From contig CALIHW010000003.1 in assembly GCA_938020525.1 (NCBI GenBank), positions 1 through 64,000 of the forward strand: a stretch of 64,000 nucleotides of DNA. Direction: 5' to 3'. The stretch comes from an uncultured Granulosicoccaceae bacterium (GTDB lineage: Bacteria > Pseudomonadota > Gammaproteobacteria > Granulosicoccales > Granulosicoccaceae). The translations under genes and the position numbers were made by a program. This document shows positions 54,301 through 61,739 of the stretch, in pieces. The notes beneath the pieces were generated by a model, which searched no databases, was not told the origin of the DNA, and saw only the letters and a list, made by a program, of their open reading frames with translations. Position 1 is the first letter of the stretch, and every line of letters starts with the position of its first letter.

Positions 54301-55356
54301 ATCCGCCCTAGGACGATATTCAATCAGCGCGCCATTACGAATATTGGCGACACCATTACCAGGACCATTACTTATACTGATTACATTCAGAGGCAGCGCA
54401 TCCGGATCGAAGTCATTATTCAAAACCGCAAGTTCCTGAACACCGGAATCTTCATTTACGGTGAAGCTGTCGTCTACGGCCACAGGGCCGGCATTTTCAC
54501 TATCAACAAAAACTATTTCCACTCTCACAGGGTCACTAACCGGGTTCACACCATCAGTCACCCGGTAGGTGAAGGTGTCTATGCTCAACCCGGAGCTGTC
54601 CTCCGGCGGCAGTTCATTGAAAGCCTCGTAGACAAAACTGCCATCAGCCCCAAATGTTGACCGAAAAGTCGATAGGTTGGAGGCATAGGTCGGTAACTCG
54701 ACTAATTCAGCGCGCAGGCAAGTATTAGTTATGTGCTCATCATCCTCATCGTTGGCAAGCACACCCTGGCTTCCATCAGCTTTAAAACATCGATCATCAT
54801 ATCGAACACCCGTTCTTTCTATTCTGCTTGGATAAGTTAGCTGAAAAGTATCTGGCGCTGTTACCGGGGGTGCATTAAGGCCAACATCGAAACAGAACAC
54901 AGCACGCACGGGCTCGGTAATTGATCCGTCCCGGTCAACCAGACTGACATCATATTCAACACCGATCGGCGCAAATAGCGGCGGTGGAATCACCTCCAGT
55001 GCATCTCCGACCGGCTGAAATGTTACCGAGCAGGATGGCTGGTCGAGCAGACAGGCTGCAACCAGGGAAGTAGCTACGAGTGAGTCATCAGCAAATAACC
55101 CGGCGCACTCAGGCAGACTGCCTTGCCGGACAATGTTATTGCTGACCCGCACTATGCCAGTGTCATCACCGGCAGGAATTCGGATAATCGAACTGTCACC
55201 ACCAAGCACGTCGCCGTCATTGAGCTGCAGGTTCGGCAGGGTGTTGCTATTCCGATCGGCGGAATCATCGTCAGACGCGCCACCACCATTACTGCAGGCA
55301 GCGAGGACGGTGGCCGCCGCCAGCAGGATACCGGCTCTCAACAAAATTAATGACAT
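51358..55356 (-). CDS. Tandem-95 repeat lipoprotein (cadherin/Ig-like repeats)
   Basis: A 1332-residue protein beginning with a lipobox signal (TVLAAC, Cys21) and a Gly/Ser/Asp linker. Twelve repeats of roughly 90 residues follow, each starting with an NxxP-like N-A-P-V-A-x-D-D / N-D-A-P motif and containing DPDGD (or similar acidic turn), S-G-S-x-T, V-x-Y-x-P and F-S-G-x-D-S-F-x-Y-x-x-x-D. These are the tandem-95/cadherin-like repeats of adhesins and surface proteins; the acidic loops likely bind calcium. Two adjacent central repeats (near 53100-53700) are almost identical, as is a pair nearer the C-terminus, pointing to recent duplication. No LPxTG or membrane-spanning tail is visible. Confidence 0.9.
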   Translation of the reverse strand: MSLILLRAGILLAAATVLAACSNGGGASDDDSADRNSNTLPNLQLNDGDVLGGDSSIIRIPAGDDTGIVRVSNNIVRQGSLPECAGLFADDSLVATSLVAACLLDQPSCSVTFQPVGDALEVIPPPLFAPIGVEYDVSLVDRDGSITEPVRAVFCFDVGLNAPPVTAPDTFQLTYPSRIERTGVRYDDRCFKADGSQGVLANDEDDEHITNTCLRAELVELPTYASNLSTFRSTFGADGSFVYEAFNELPPEDSSGLSIDTFTYRVTDGVNPVSDPVRVEIVFVDSENAGPVAVDDSFTVNEDSGVQELAVLNNDFDPDALPLNVISISNGPGNGVANIRNGALIEYRPRADFIGQDNFTYTVQDSGGLTVNANVTINVVNVNDAPVAVNDNISVNRNASVVVQVLANDSDAEGDTLSVESVASPLRGTATVISGGTVRYTPEAGFFGPDSFEYTITDGADSATATVVVNVVFVNVAPVIGVDQISVPEDTSGVFNLLANDADDDGDALSIVSVGDASNGVVVLLSSGEVRYTPNDGFSGSDGFSYTVSDGTVETTDQVTVNVSSVNDAPNANDDNASTDEDNPVVIDVLSNDTDPDGDDLTVASISNARSGSATINSDNTVTFVPADSFSGTAEFSYVIDDGNGGTDTGAVTVLVSDTNAAPVANDDNASTSEETSVVIDVLSNDSDPDGDSLSVTSVVDTRSGSATINANNTVTFVPADSFSGTAGFSYVIDDGNGGTDTGAVTVLVSDTNAAPVAVDDTRSTEEGDPVGVQVLQNDSDPDGDSLTLSVLTQPSNGSASITAQGEVIVYSPDAGFSGTDSFTYQISDGNGGVAVATVTVTVNSVASVNVAPQAQADAVQVSQGGVVTIAVLANDLDPDSDTLTVSIVTPPSDGTATVQADNEITYTPDATFSGVDVLTYSVADGNGGTDTATVTITVAAVVVNNPPSAGDDSAQATQGVVVNFNVLANDSDTDGDPLTVTVTTPPVNGVATVLPDNRIQYTSDVNFSGADSIGYTVDDGNGGTDAAIVSITVASTNSSPVAANDTAIVDQDQPVQINVLANDTDLDGDALTVTIDTGPSGGTATVAADNTVTYVPATGFSGSDSFVYEISDGTATDQATVSITVTAPPVVTNQAPVAANDTAVTDQDEPILINVLTNDTDPDGDVLTVAIDTDPTDGTATVAADNTVTYVPAAGFSGPDSFVYEISDGAATDLAAVSITVTAPPVVANQAPVAANDMAVTNQDEPVVIDVLANDSDPDGDVLAIDFVLQPTNGTVTVDDSDVLTYTPAAGFFGDDSFDYGIVDISGAMSSATVDVSVAQDAAVVVAVSDL

Positions 55357-55517
55357 TTTGGCACTCTTGTTTGATCTTTAATTGTCATGACGCAATATAG
55401 CCTCAATTGCGGATAATACAAAGCAGATGTGGTGAAAACTTTCGTGTCTGGAATGAGAGCTAAATCTCGTTCACAAAGCAAGGAAACAGGCCACACAGCA
55501 ACTTTGTATTACCTTAT

Positions 55518-56312
55518 TCAGTCATTTTCTGGCCGAACTGACACATCTGCCGAATTCAGGCAGCATATGCCATCTGCTGTATCGATCCGCAAATTGCCGT
55601 TTGTATCAATGCCGGCTGCACGACCGTGAATACATTCACTCGCCACTTTCGCCATCACCCAGGTACCGTTCAGCGCATCGTACTCCTGCCAGCGAGCAGA
55701 CAGCTGAATCAACGCACCGGGAACATCCTCAGACACCACAGACAGCAGCCGGGTGGCGATATCGCCGATCAGCACCGACCGGTCTGGCAATTCACCTGAC
55801 CCGCAAAGTGCGTCCAGATCTGTGCTCGCCTGATCAATTAAACGCGCTTCCTTTCCACGTTTGTAGTTCACTCCTATGCCGACAACCAGAACCGTTTCCT
55901 TGTTCAACCCGGTGGTACGTGACTCAATCAAAATACCCGCGAGCTTTGAACCATGGACTAATACATCATTCGGCCATTTCACCATCGCGTCCACAACACC
56001 AAGGCCTCGCAAGCTATCACACAAGATAGCACCGACCAGTAAAGACAAGCCATTAAACCGGCTCACCGACTCGCTCAGATTGAAGCGCATAGAAAACGTC
56101 ACACCGCTCTCGGGTGAATACCAGACTTTACCACGCCTGCCACGACCAACAGTCTGACGTTCCGCAGCACAAAGAAATACCGGTGACGAAATATCTGCTT
56201 CGAGTAGTCGGGAGTTGGTCGAATCAACTGTGTCAAGCACTTCTACTTCGACCTCAAAACCCTCGCTTCGACAACGCTCAAAGATTAACGAACTATTTAA
56301 CGGTGTCGGCAT
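55518..56312 (-). CDS. birA: BirA-type biotin--protein ligase lacking the N-terminal DNA-binding domain
   Basis: A 264-residue biotin ligase. The catalytic core has the DSTNSRLLE start, TVGRGRRGKVWYSP (the biotinyl-AMP loop) and VKWPNDVLVHGSKLAGILIE, followed by the C-terminal SH3-like domain (about 215-264). E. coli BirA adds about 60 N-terminal residues with a helix-turn-helix that represses the biotin operon; that part is absent, so this protein should be a ligase only. The start at 56312 is preferred; one at 56330 adds six residues. Confidence 0.9.
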   Translation of the reverse strand: MPTPLNSSLIFERCRSEGFEVEVEVLDTVDSTNSRLLEADISSPVFLCAAERQTVGRGRRGKVWYSPESGVTFSMRFNLSESVSRFNGLSLLVGAILCDSLRGLGVVDAMVKWPNDVLVHGSKLAGILIESRTTGLNKETVLVVGIGVNYKRGKEARLIDQASTDLDALCGSGELPDRSVLIGDIATRLLSVVSEDVPGALIQLSARWQEYDALNGTWVMAKVASECIHGRAAGIDTNGNLRIDTADGICCLNSADVSVRPEND

Positions 56313-56473
56313 ATTGTCGTTCCATGTCATTTGTACGACTGCTCTCTTAAATATGGGGACGAAAAAATATTAAGTAGGTCAAAATAAAAACACATACCGA
56401 GTAAATTTGAAGTCAAACTGATCCATCTGATACTGGCTCAAGTGCTGCACAGGTAACGGTTAATCGTTCTTCA

Positions 56474-57226
56474 TTGTATCAGTCACTTATCAGGCAATCT
56501 GCGATTGTGCAAAACCAAATAATCACCCTTTCATGCCTTGCACTGTTGATATCCTTCAGTCATCAGTTGCTGGCACAAAAAACTTACGTCTACAAAGAAT
56601 CTGACGGTACCGTTTGGTTTACCAACGTAAAACCAACGGCACAAGACTCTTCCCGGTATAAACTGATCGAAGTCAAAGGCCGCGAGACAGCCACTAAAAG
56701 CTGCCACGGCATGAACGACAGCAAACTTGCCGAACGCGCAAGCAACTACGAAAAAGTCATTACAGAGCTCTCAAAGGAATTCCGCGTAGATTCGAAGCTG
56801 ATCATGGCGGTGATTAGAAACGAATCATGTTTTGACAGATCAGCAGTATCCTCAGCTGGTGCTGAAGGGTTAATGCAACTTATGCCAGCCACTGCAAAGT
56901 CACTCGGCGTATCTGACTCTTTTAACCCGCAAGAAAATATTCGCGGTGGCACACAATACCTCTCAGAACTAATCAAAAAATACCACAATAATATGTCACT
57001 GGCGCTCGCCGCTTACAATGCAGGCCCAGGTGCGGTCGCAAAATACGATGGTGTTCCTCCCTACCCCGAGACGAAAAAGTACATCAAACGCGTCATGAAA
57101 TCCTACCGCGGCTATTTGCAAAATTATCTCGTAGCAGAAACTCAGTCCGAAACAGGTTTGATCGACACTAAACCGCACGAAAATAACCTGACCGAGACCG
57201 GCCTGAAAAACACTGACCGGCAGTAG
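56474..57226 (+). CDS. Exported lytic transglycosylase (DUF4124 plus SLT domain)
   Basis: A 250-residue periplasmic protein. An N-terminal signal (hydrophobic core about 17-33) is followed by a DUF4124 domain (about 36-75, with V-Y-K-E-S-DGTVWFTN) and an SLT-type transglycosylase domain (about 88-215). The catalytic glutamate lies in VIRNESCFDRSAVS, and the ES-x-GLMQLMPATA, NIRGGTQYLSEL and ALAAYNAGPGAV motifs complete the fold. It would cleave glycan strands of peptidoglycan with anhydro-MurNAc products. It has no obvious operon partner; the following deaminase-like gene is 143 bases away. Confidence 0.9.
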   Translation: MYQSLIRQSAIVQNQIITLSCLALLISFSHQLLAQKTYVYKESDGTVWFTNVKPTAQDSSRYKLIEVKGRETATKSCHGMNDSKLAERASNYEKVITELSKEFRVDSKLIMAVIRNESCFDRSAVSSAGAEGLMQLMPATAKSLGVSDSFNPQENIRGGTQYLSELIKKYHNNMSLALAAYNAGPGAVAKYDGVPPYPETKKYIKRVMKSYRGYLQNYLVAETQSETGLIDTKPHENNLTETGLKNTDRQ

Positions 57227-57368
57227 CCTGCTACAGGTAGCCTGCAATAGAAGGAGATCAAGCTCCAGCCCGCTTTCCAGCCTGGAACCTGCTACCAACT
57301 GGTTAGACCACTGCGAGATATTTAGCTAGACTTACATGGCAATTCTGCTGCTCTGTGAGATAAGCCCA

Positions 57369-57953
57369 ATGCACGACCCCGATGTTCTTGCCAAACGGCT
57401 ACTTGACGTAATCGAGTCCGAAATTCTGCCATTGACCGAAGCAGGTGTTGCAGCAGGTAACAAGATTTTTGGTGCCGCACTCCTGCACAAAGAATCATTG
57501 AAGACTGTGGTTGCTGAAACCAACAATGAAATGGAAAATCCATTGTGGCACGGTGAAATGCACGCTTTGAAGAAGTTCTATGAAATACCCCAGGATCTGC
57601 GGCCCGTTACTGAGGATCTGTTATTCCTTTCCACTCACGAGCCGTGCAGCCTGTGCTTATCTGCAATTACATGGTGTGGCTTTGATAACTTTTATTACTT
57701 TTTCAGTCACGAAGACTCGCGAGACTCTTTCGCAATTCCTCATGACTTGAAAATTCTAAAAGAAGTCTTTGGTCGCGAGGATTATCGCACTGAGAATGAA
57801 TTCTGGACCAGCCAGTCTGTACACAAGCTGATTCAAGACTCCAGCAATGCCGAGGCACTAAATACCCGGGCCAGCAGGCTAAATCTGAAGTACAGCGAAT
57901 TGTCAGAGTCCTACCAGTCGGATAAATCAGCCAACAATATCCCGTTAAATTAA
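57369..57953 (+). CDS. Cytidine/deoxycytidylate deaminase-fold protein
   Basis: A 194-residue protein with deaminase motifs: H61-G-E63 (H-x-E, zinc ligand and catalytic Glu) and P-C93-S-L-C96 (PCxxC, zinc ligands), separated by 30 residues with a predicted alpha/beta layout. The family includes cytidine, guanine and tRNA-adenosine deaminases. The order HGE then PCSLC is usual, but the surrounding sequence is not close to a named group and the long C-terminal half (about 105-194) is not typical. The ATG at 57369 is chosen over an upstream ATG at 57336. Confidence 0.72.
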   Translation: MHDPDVLAKRLLDVIESEILPLTEAGVAAGNKIFGAALLHKESLKTVVAETNNEMENPLWHGEMHALKKFYEIPQDLRPVTEDLLFLSTHEPCSLCLSAITWCGFDNFYYFFSHEDSRDSFAIPHDLKILKEVFGREDYRTENEFWTSQSVHKLIQDSSNAEALNTRASRLNLKYSELSESYQSDKSANNIPLN

Positions 57954-58108
57954 TTTCCAAGATTTATTTGGTAATACAATGTGTGCGCTGGAAAATACCA
58001 GTGACAATCAGATTTAGAATTTTTTGTAACAGGCATCTACAGCAGGAACTATATTCGACCGATTTCGTCTTAACGATCAACTTCACTTTAATTAGCGCAA
58101 TATCGATC

Positions 58109-58654
58109 ATGCAAAAACATCTACTCAAATCAGTAATCCTTTCATCCGCTCTGTCTCTCTTCTCCATTGCCGGCATCGCCGGACCTCAGTACATAGATGA
58201 GAGCGGCTATGCAGCAAGCGGTTATGATGTTGTTGCATTCCGTGACCTGGTACAGGCAGCACCAGGCTCGGAACAACCAGAAGCGATCCCTGGAAAAGCA
58301 TCTATAACTGCAGAGTATAATGATTCTGTATGGGCATTCTCGACAGAAGAAAACAGAGATAAATTTCTCGCAAACCCTGCAAAGTATGCTCCCGCTTACG
58401 ATGGCCACTGCGCTTAAGGTGTTGCCCAGGGTGCTAAAGTTCCAGGCAACCCGAACCTTTGGCGAATTGTCGACGACACTTTATACCTCAACATTCATCC
58501 ACAGGTAGTCGCTCTTTGGGAACCTGATATCGCAGGGCAGATTGAAACAGCAGATCAAGAATGGTCGAAAGCCGAGAATAAAAAGCCATCGAAGAAAAGC
58601 TGGCGCAAAATAAGGCAAAACAAAGATACCTTTAGCACCGCTGCTCCTCTATAG
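58109..58654 (+). pseudogene. YHS-domain exported protein, interrupted by an in-frame TAA
   Basis: A signal peptide (hydrophobic core about 8-24) leads into a YHS-type domain. The frame is intact from ATG 58109 to a TAA at 58415-58417 (after DGHCA, 102 residues), and continues in the same frame after it with G-V-A-Q-G-A-K, NPNLWRIVDDTLYLNIHPQV and ALWEPDIAGQIETAD to a stop at 58652-58654. The downstream part is exactly the expected continuation of the family (its members read CAYGVAQGAK where this has CA-stop-GVAQGAK). So a Tyr codon has become TAA by a single change. Other copies of this family are called (seleno)protein because of a UGA; this one is UAA, so selenocysteine is not an option. 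It may be a pseudogene, a readthrough case, a real polymorphism or a sequencing error. Confidence 0.85.
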
Positions 58655-58675
58655 ACAAAAAAATTTGAGCGAAGC

Positions 58676-58710
58676 GCTCGCACTGGCATCAAACAGTGCG
58701 AGCTTAATTA
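58676..58710. terminator. Convergent terminator between the YHS gene and the aconitase X small subunit
   Basis: GCTCGCACTG (58676-58685) and CAGTGCGAGC (58694-58703) form a perfect 10-bp stem with loop GCATCAAA. TTAATTATTT follows on the plus strand; on the minus strand a run of seven T lies about a dozen bases beyond the stem. It ends both convergent transcripts. Confidence 0.75.
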
Positions 58711-59135
58711 TTTATCATCGGTTCCTGGCCTTTAATCGATACCTGACCATTTTCCGGATCCACTACTAAGCGATCACCGTTTTTAATCAACGTAGTTATA
58801 TCGCCATCCGCAAACCGATCACACAAAGGCAACTCCGCCAGGGCCGCACCCTGAGCTAAGATTGTATTGGCTGAATTTAACAAAATTGCTGCTGGCGCCA
58901 TGCCACGCGAGGCCATTTCATACAGCATCCACGCAGTCGCAACTCCGCCTTTAGCTGTATTCAAAACCAATATCTTCTCTACATAGCTTTGACCAGCCAG
59001 CGCATGCTGCGGTCGTGAAAAAACACCCTTTAGTCGATCAAGGTCGTAACGGGCTGAAAAATTATCATTCGCAACCAGTGCAACACCCTCTACCTTTGAA
59101 CCGATACCTACATGACATTTGAGTACACGAGACAT
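58704..59135 (-). CDS. Aconitase X small (swivel) subunit, AcnX-S
   Basis: A 143-residue protein of the DUF126/aconitase X swivel family: starts MSRVLKCHVGIGSKVEGVAL, then LVLNTAKGGVATAWMLYEM and a C-terminal NGDRLVVDPENGQVSIKG. It lies on the same strand directly after the large subunit and overlaps it by one base (TAATG). The two-subunit form (type II) in bacteria acts as a cis-3-hydroxy-L-proline dehydratase, but archaeal AcnX acts on phosphomevalonate, so the substrate is an inference. The start at 59135 is chosen over a codon at 59171 inside the large-subunit gene. Confidence 0.88.
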   Translation of the reverse strand: MSRVLKCHVGIGSKVEGVALVANDNFSARYDLDRLKGVFSRPQHALAGQSYVEKILVLNTAKGGVATAWMLYEMASRGMAPAAILLNSANTILAQGAALAELPLCDRFADGDITTLIKNGDRLVVDPENGQVSIKGQEPMINN

Positions 59136-60376
59136 TAGATTATCTCCCCTGCAACTGCCGCGTCGACACATTCGGTCATAGAAGCTAATGCTGGTTTGTA
59201 TCCGTATCCACCAAGTATGTTTACTATTTTCGTTGAGTTGGATAACAAACGAGTCCAGCCATTGGCCTCACCAATCTCACGCGCGTACTGTTGATAGAAG
59301 CAGGTGCCTTGCAGCACTCGCGCTCCAAAGGTTTCGATATCCTCTATATAGCCAGCCGCTTTGGCATCAACGTATACACTTGCCGGTGTACAAACCAGCA
59401 TTGATGTATCCGGGTGCTTTTTTCTGCCACGACAAAGCTTCGCAACACTTTGCATTTCAACCAGAGACAACTGCGGTGCTGCAAAAACGACAACATCCAC
59501 CTTTTCACCGGCAGCTCCAAATGATCCACGTAAATCCGCCGCTTCATTTTCAGTGATTCTTTCAACAGGTAATTCTGCACCACCAACATCTGCCAGACTG
59601 TCACACTCGGGTGTCACACCCACAATATGAAACAATGGCGTTGACCCATAGCTCGCCATGGCAGCTCCCATGTGCTTTGCTTCATCAGAGGTTGGAACAC
59701 GTTCAATCCCTTCTATTACGGGTACTTCCCAGTAAGACCCGGCGCGTCTGCCAATGACTGCACCAAGCACTCCCCATTCGGTTAACTCCTCAGGCTGCTT
59801 TTCAACCAGAAATCGCCGGGTGGCCACCCGATTCTCATCAAGGTGCAATCCGTATCTTGGTGTGTAACCGGTTAATCCTGCAGCAAGCGCTGATGGGCCA
59901 CCTTCAAAGTTCGAGCGTGCTCCACAAAAACTGTTTGAATAAATCACTACACCGGTATCACCGTATGCCACATGTTCACCGCGTACCGGTGGCATGACCG
60001 TTTGATAGTTGATGCAAGTGTTAGTCATGATTATTCCCATAGCTCGACAGGCAAATATAAAGCGCCTTTCAAGTTCCGCCATCTCTTCAGTCTGCCCAAG
60101 CGGATCATAATAATTAAGATCAACGCCACGCGGGTCTGTAATCATTGGTATCACTACACGCCGTTCTACGTCAGACAAGGCTGCAAACTTTTCAACCAGT
60201 TCAACACCGGCCAACCCGATCGACTCCGGATCAGCCATCATATGTGCCTGACTGACTTCCACCATATCGACTGCGTCAAACATGCGACCGATCTGTATTT
60301 GATGCTCCACAGCCCACTGTCGCGCCGAACCGTACTCACCATCTAACATTGCTTGCGCTTTTGAAGTCAGTTTCAT
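59135..60376 (-). CDS. Aconitase X large (catalytic) subunit, AcnX-L
   Basis: A 413-residue protein of the DUF521/aconitase X family, which binds a [2Fe-2S] (or 4Fe-4S) cluster. Recognisable segments are MITDPRGVDLNYY, TNTCINYQ (cluster cysteine), YGDTGVVIYSNSFCGARSN (second cysteine), ARSNFEGGPSALAAGLTGYTPRYG and the C-terminal cysteine region in VLQGTCFYQ. The most likely reaction is dehydration of cis-3-hydroxy-L-proline to a pyrroline carboxylate. No other hydroxyproline gene is adjacent in the window. It is followed by its small subunit. Confidence 0.9.
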   Translation of the reverse strand: MKLTSKAQAMLDGEYGSARQWAVEHQIQIGRMFDAVDMVEVSQAHMMADPESIGLAGVELVEKFAALSDVERRVVIPMITDPRGVDLNYYDPLGQTEEMAELERRFIFACRAMGIIMTNTCINYQTVMPPVRGEHVAYGDTGVVIYSNSFCGARSNFEGGPSALAAGLTGYTPRYGLHLDENRVATRRFLVEKQPEELTEWGVLGAVIGRRAGSYWEVPVIEGIERVPTSDEAKHMGAAMASYGSTPLFHIVGVTPECDSLADVGGAELPVERITENEAADLRGSFGAAGEKVDVVVFAAPQLSLVEMQSVAKLCRGRKKHPDTSMLVCTPASVYVDAKAAGYIEDIETFGARVLQGTCFYQQYAREIGEANGWTRLLSNSTKIVNILGGYGYKPALASMTECVDAAVAGEII

Positions 60377-60391
60377 AGTTTGTGTCTTGTG

Positions 60392-60916
60392 CTATCGAGC
60401 AATGATCCCACTTTCAATAGAGAATACATGGTCGTCTTCTATTTTATGTCGTCTTAGCGCGTCCGCCAGGTTTCGCAAATATTCTTCATTGGAACCACTT
60501 GGCCCGTGTGAACGTTTTATTTGTGCAGCGATTTTTTCAATAGGTGCCGGACCAAGGTAGGCATGGTTATCCTCATTGGCGACATAGAAAACCCCTTCAA
60601 CCTGGTTGCCGTCATCAAAATATAATGGCGCTTGAAATCGCTCGTAACCATTCTTTTCACGATAATCCAGTTGATCAAAAATCCTGACTGCACTTTCGGC
60701 ATCAATTTCAAACGCCATTCCGCCACATCGCTCACCGATCAGCGGAATTAATGTCGCCACCCTGCCGGGCGCTTCCGGCACACCGCGGTGATCATGCGAA
60801 CCCTGCCAGAACCTGCGTGACCAGCCATCAACCCACGCGATCCGGCTCGAGTTAAAATCAAAGTCCGGTCGCCAGATTAGCGAACCGTAGCCAAACAGCC
60901 ATATCGATGATGTCAT
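60392..60916 (-). CDS. ChaC-type gamma-glutamylcyclotransferase
   Basis: A 174-residue gamma-glutamylcyclotransferase of the ChaC family. FGYGSLIWRPDF is the GGCT signature (Y-G-S-L), and G-MAFEID followed by the D-Y-REKNGYERF segment carries the catalytic glutamate region. Members open glutathione to 5-oxoproline and Cys-Gly. The gene lies upstream of the aconitase X pair on the same strand with a 15-base gap, so cotranscription is possible. Confidence 0.88.
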   Translation of the reverse strand: MTSSIWLFGYGSLIWRPDFDFNSSRIAWVDGWSRRFWQGSHDHRGVPEAPGRVATLIPLIGERCGGMAFEIDAESAVRIFDQLDYREKNGYERFQAPLYFDDGNQVEGVFYVANEDNHAYLGPAPIEKIAAQIKRSHGPSGSNEEYLRNLADALRRHKIEDDHVFSIESGIIAR

Positions 60917-61063
60917 CAGGACCCAACCAAATACGCCAAGTCTACCGCAGGCACAATATCAGGCGCAGATGCAAAATAGGGGTTTGCATTTTCAGTCGTA
61001 TCCAGCCACCGTTAAATCGTTTAAAATCGCACAGCATTCCATCAATTTAAAGAGAGTAAACAA

Positions 61064-61672
61064 ATGGCTTTCGAACTACCCGATCTCCCTTATGCGCATG
61101 ATGCGCTGGCATCCAACGGCATGTCTAAGGAAACTCTCGAGTTTCACCACGACCTGCACCATAACGCCTACGTCGTCAACGGCAACAAGCTGATTGCCGG
61201 CACCGAGTGGGAAAGCAAATCACTGGAAGACATCATCACCGGCACTTACGACAAGAACGCTGTGGCTCAGAGCGGCATATTCAACAATGCCTCTCAGCAC
61301 TGGAACCATGCGCAGTTCTGGGAAATGATGGGTCCGAAGGGCCGGCAAATGCCGTCCGAACTGGAATCCAGAATAACTGATGCATTCGGTTCAGTCGACA
61401 AGTTCAAAGCTGAGTTCAGCGCTGCAGGTGCAGGTCAGTTCGGTTCTGGCTGGTGCTGGCTGGTAGTCGACACTGACGGCACGCTTAAAGTCACCAAAAC
61501 TGAAAACGGCGTTAACCCGCTTTGCTTCAACCAGACCGCGCTGCTCGGCTGTGACGTATGGGAACATTCGTACTACATTGATTACCGTAACAAGCGACCA
61601 GACTATCTGAGCAACTTCCTTGATAACCTGGTTAACTGGGAAAATGTTGCCTCACGACTGGCATCTGCTTAA
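61064..61672 (+). CDS. sodB: Iron superoxide dismutase (SodB-like)
   Basis: A 202-residue Fe/Mn-type superoxide dismutase. The metal ligands are expected as His27-type in LEFHHDLHHNAYV, His in NNASQHWNHAQFW, Asp in DVWEHSYYIDYRNKRPDYL and His within that same segment. The signature DVWEHSYY is present; QFGSGWCWLV with an N-terminal ALASNGMS suggests the iron form, but Fe versus Mn is not settled by eye. A terminator follows directly. Confidence 0.93.
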   Translation: MAFELPDLPYAHDALASNGMSKETLEFHHDLHHNAYVVNGNKLIAGTEWESKSLEDIITGTYDKNAVAQSGIFNNASQHWNHAQFWEMMGPKGRQMPSELESRITDAFGSVDKFKAEFSAAGAGQFGSGWCWLVVDTDGTLKVTKTENGVNPLCFNQTALLGCDVWEHSYYIDYRNKRPDYLSNFLDNLVNWENVASRLASA

Positions 61673-61674
61673 AG

Positions 61675-61706
61675 CAAAAAAAACCCCGCAATGCGGGGTT
61701 TTTTTT
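61675..61706. terminator. Strong bidirectional terminator after sodB
   Basis: CCCCGC (61684-61689) and GCGGGG (61693-61698) with AAT loop are flanked by a long A-run and a run of eight T. It ends sodB on the plus strand and the modC-like gene on the minus strand. Confidence 0.92.
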
Positions 61707-61739
61707 GCCTTTGTTAATCGTGCTCTAAATCCTCTGCAC

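Noticed and set aside
51660-55350. Several plus-strand frames opposite the tandem-95 gene
   Set aside because: They are mirror frames of the repeated sequence and repeat with its period, so they are shadows.
58109-58417. YHS gene as a complete short CDS
   Set aside because: The family continues in frame after the TAA with its conserved second half, so the short form would be truncated; it is reported as interrupted.
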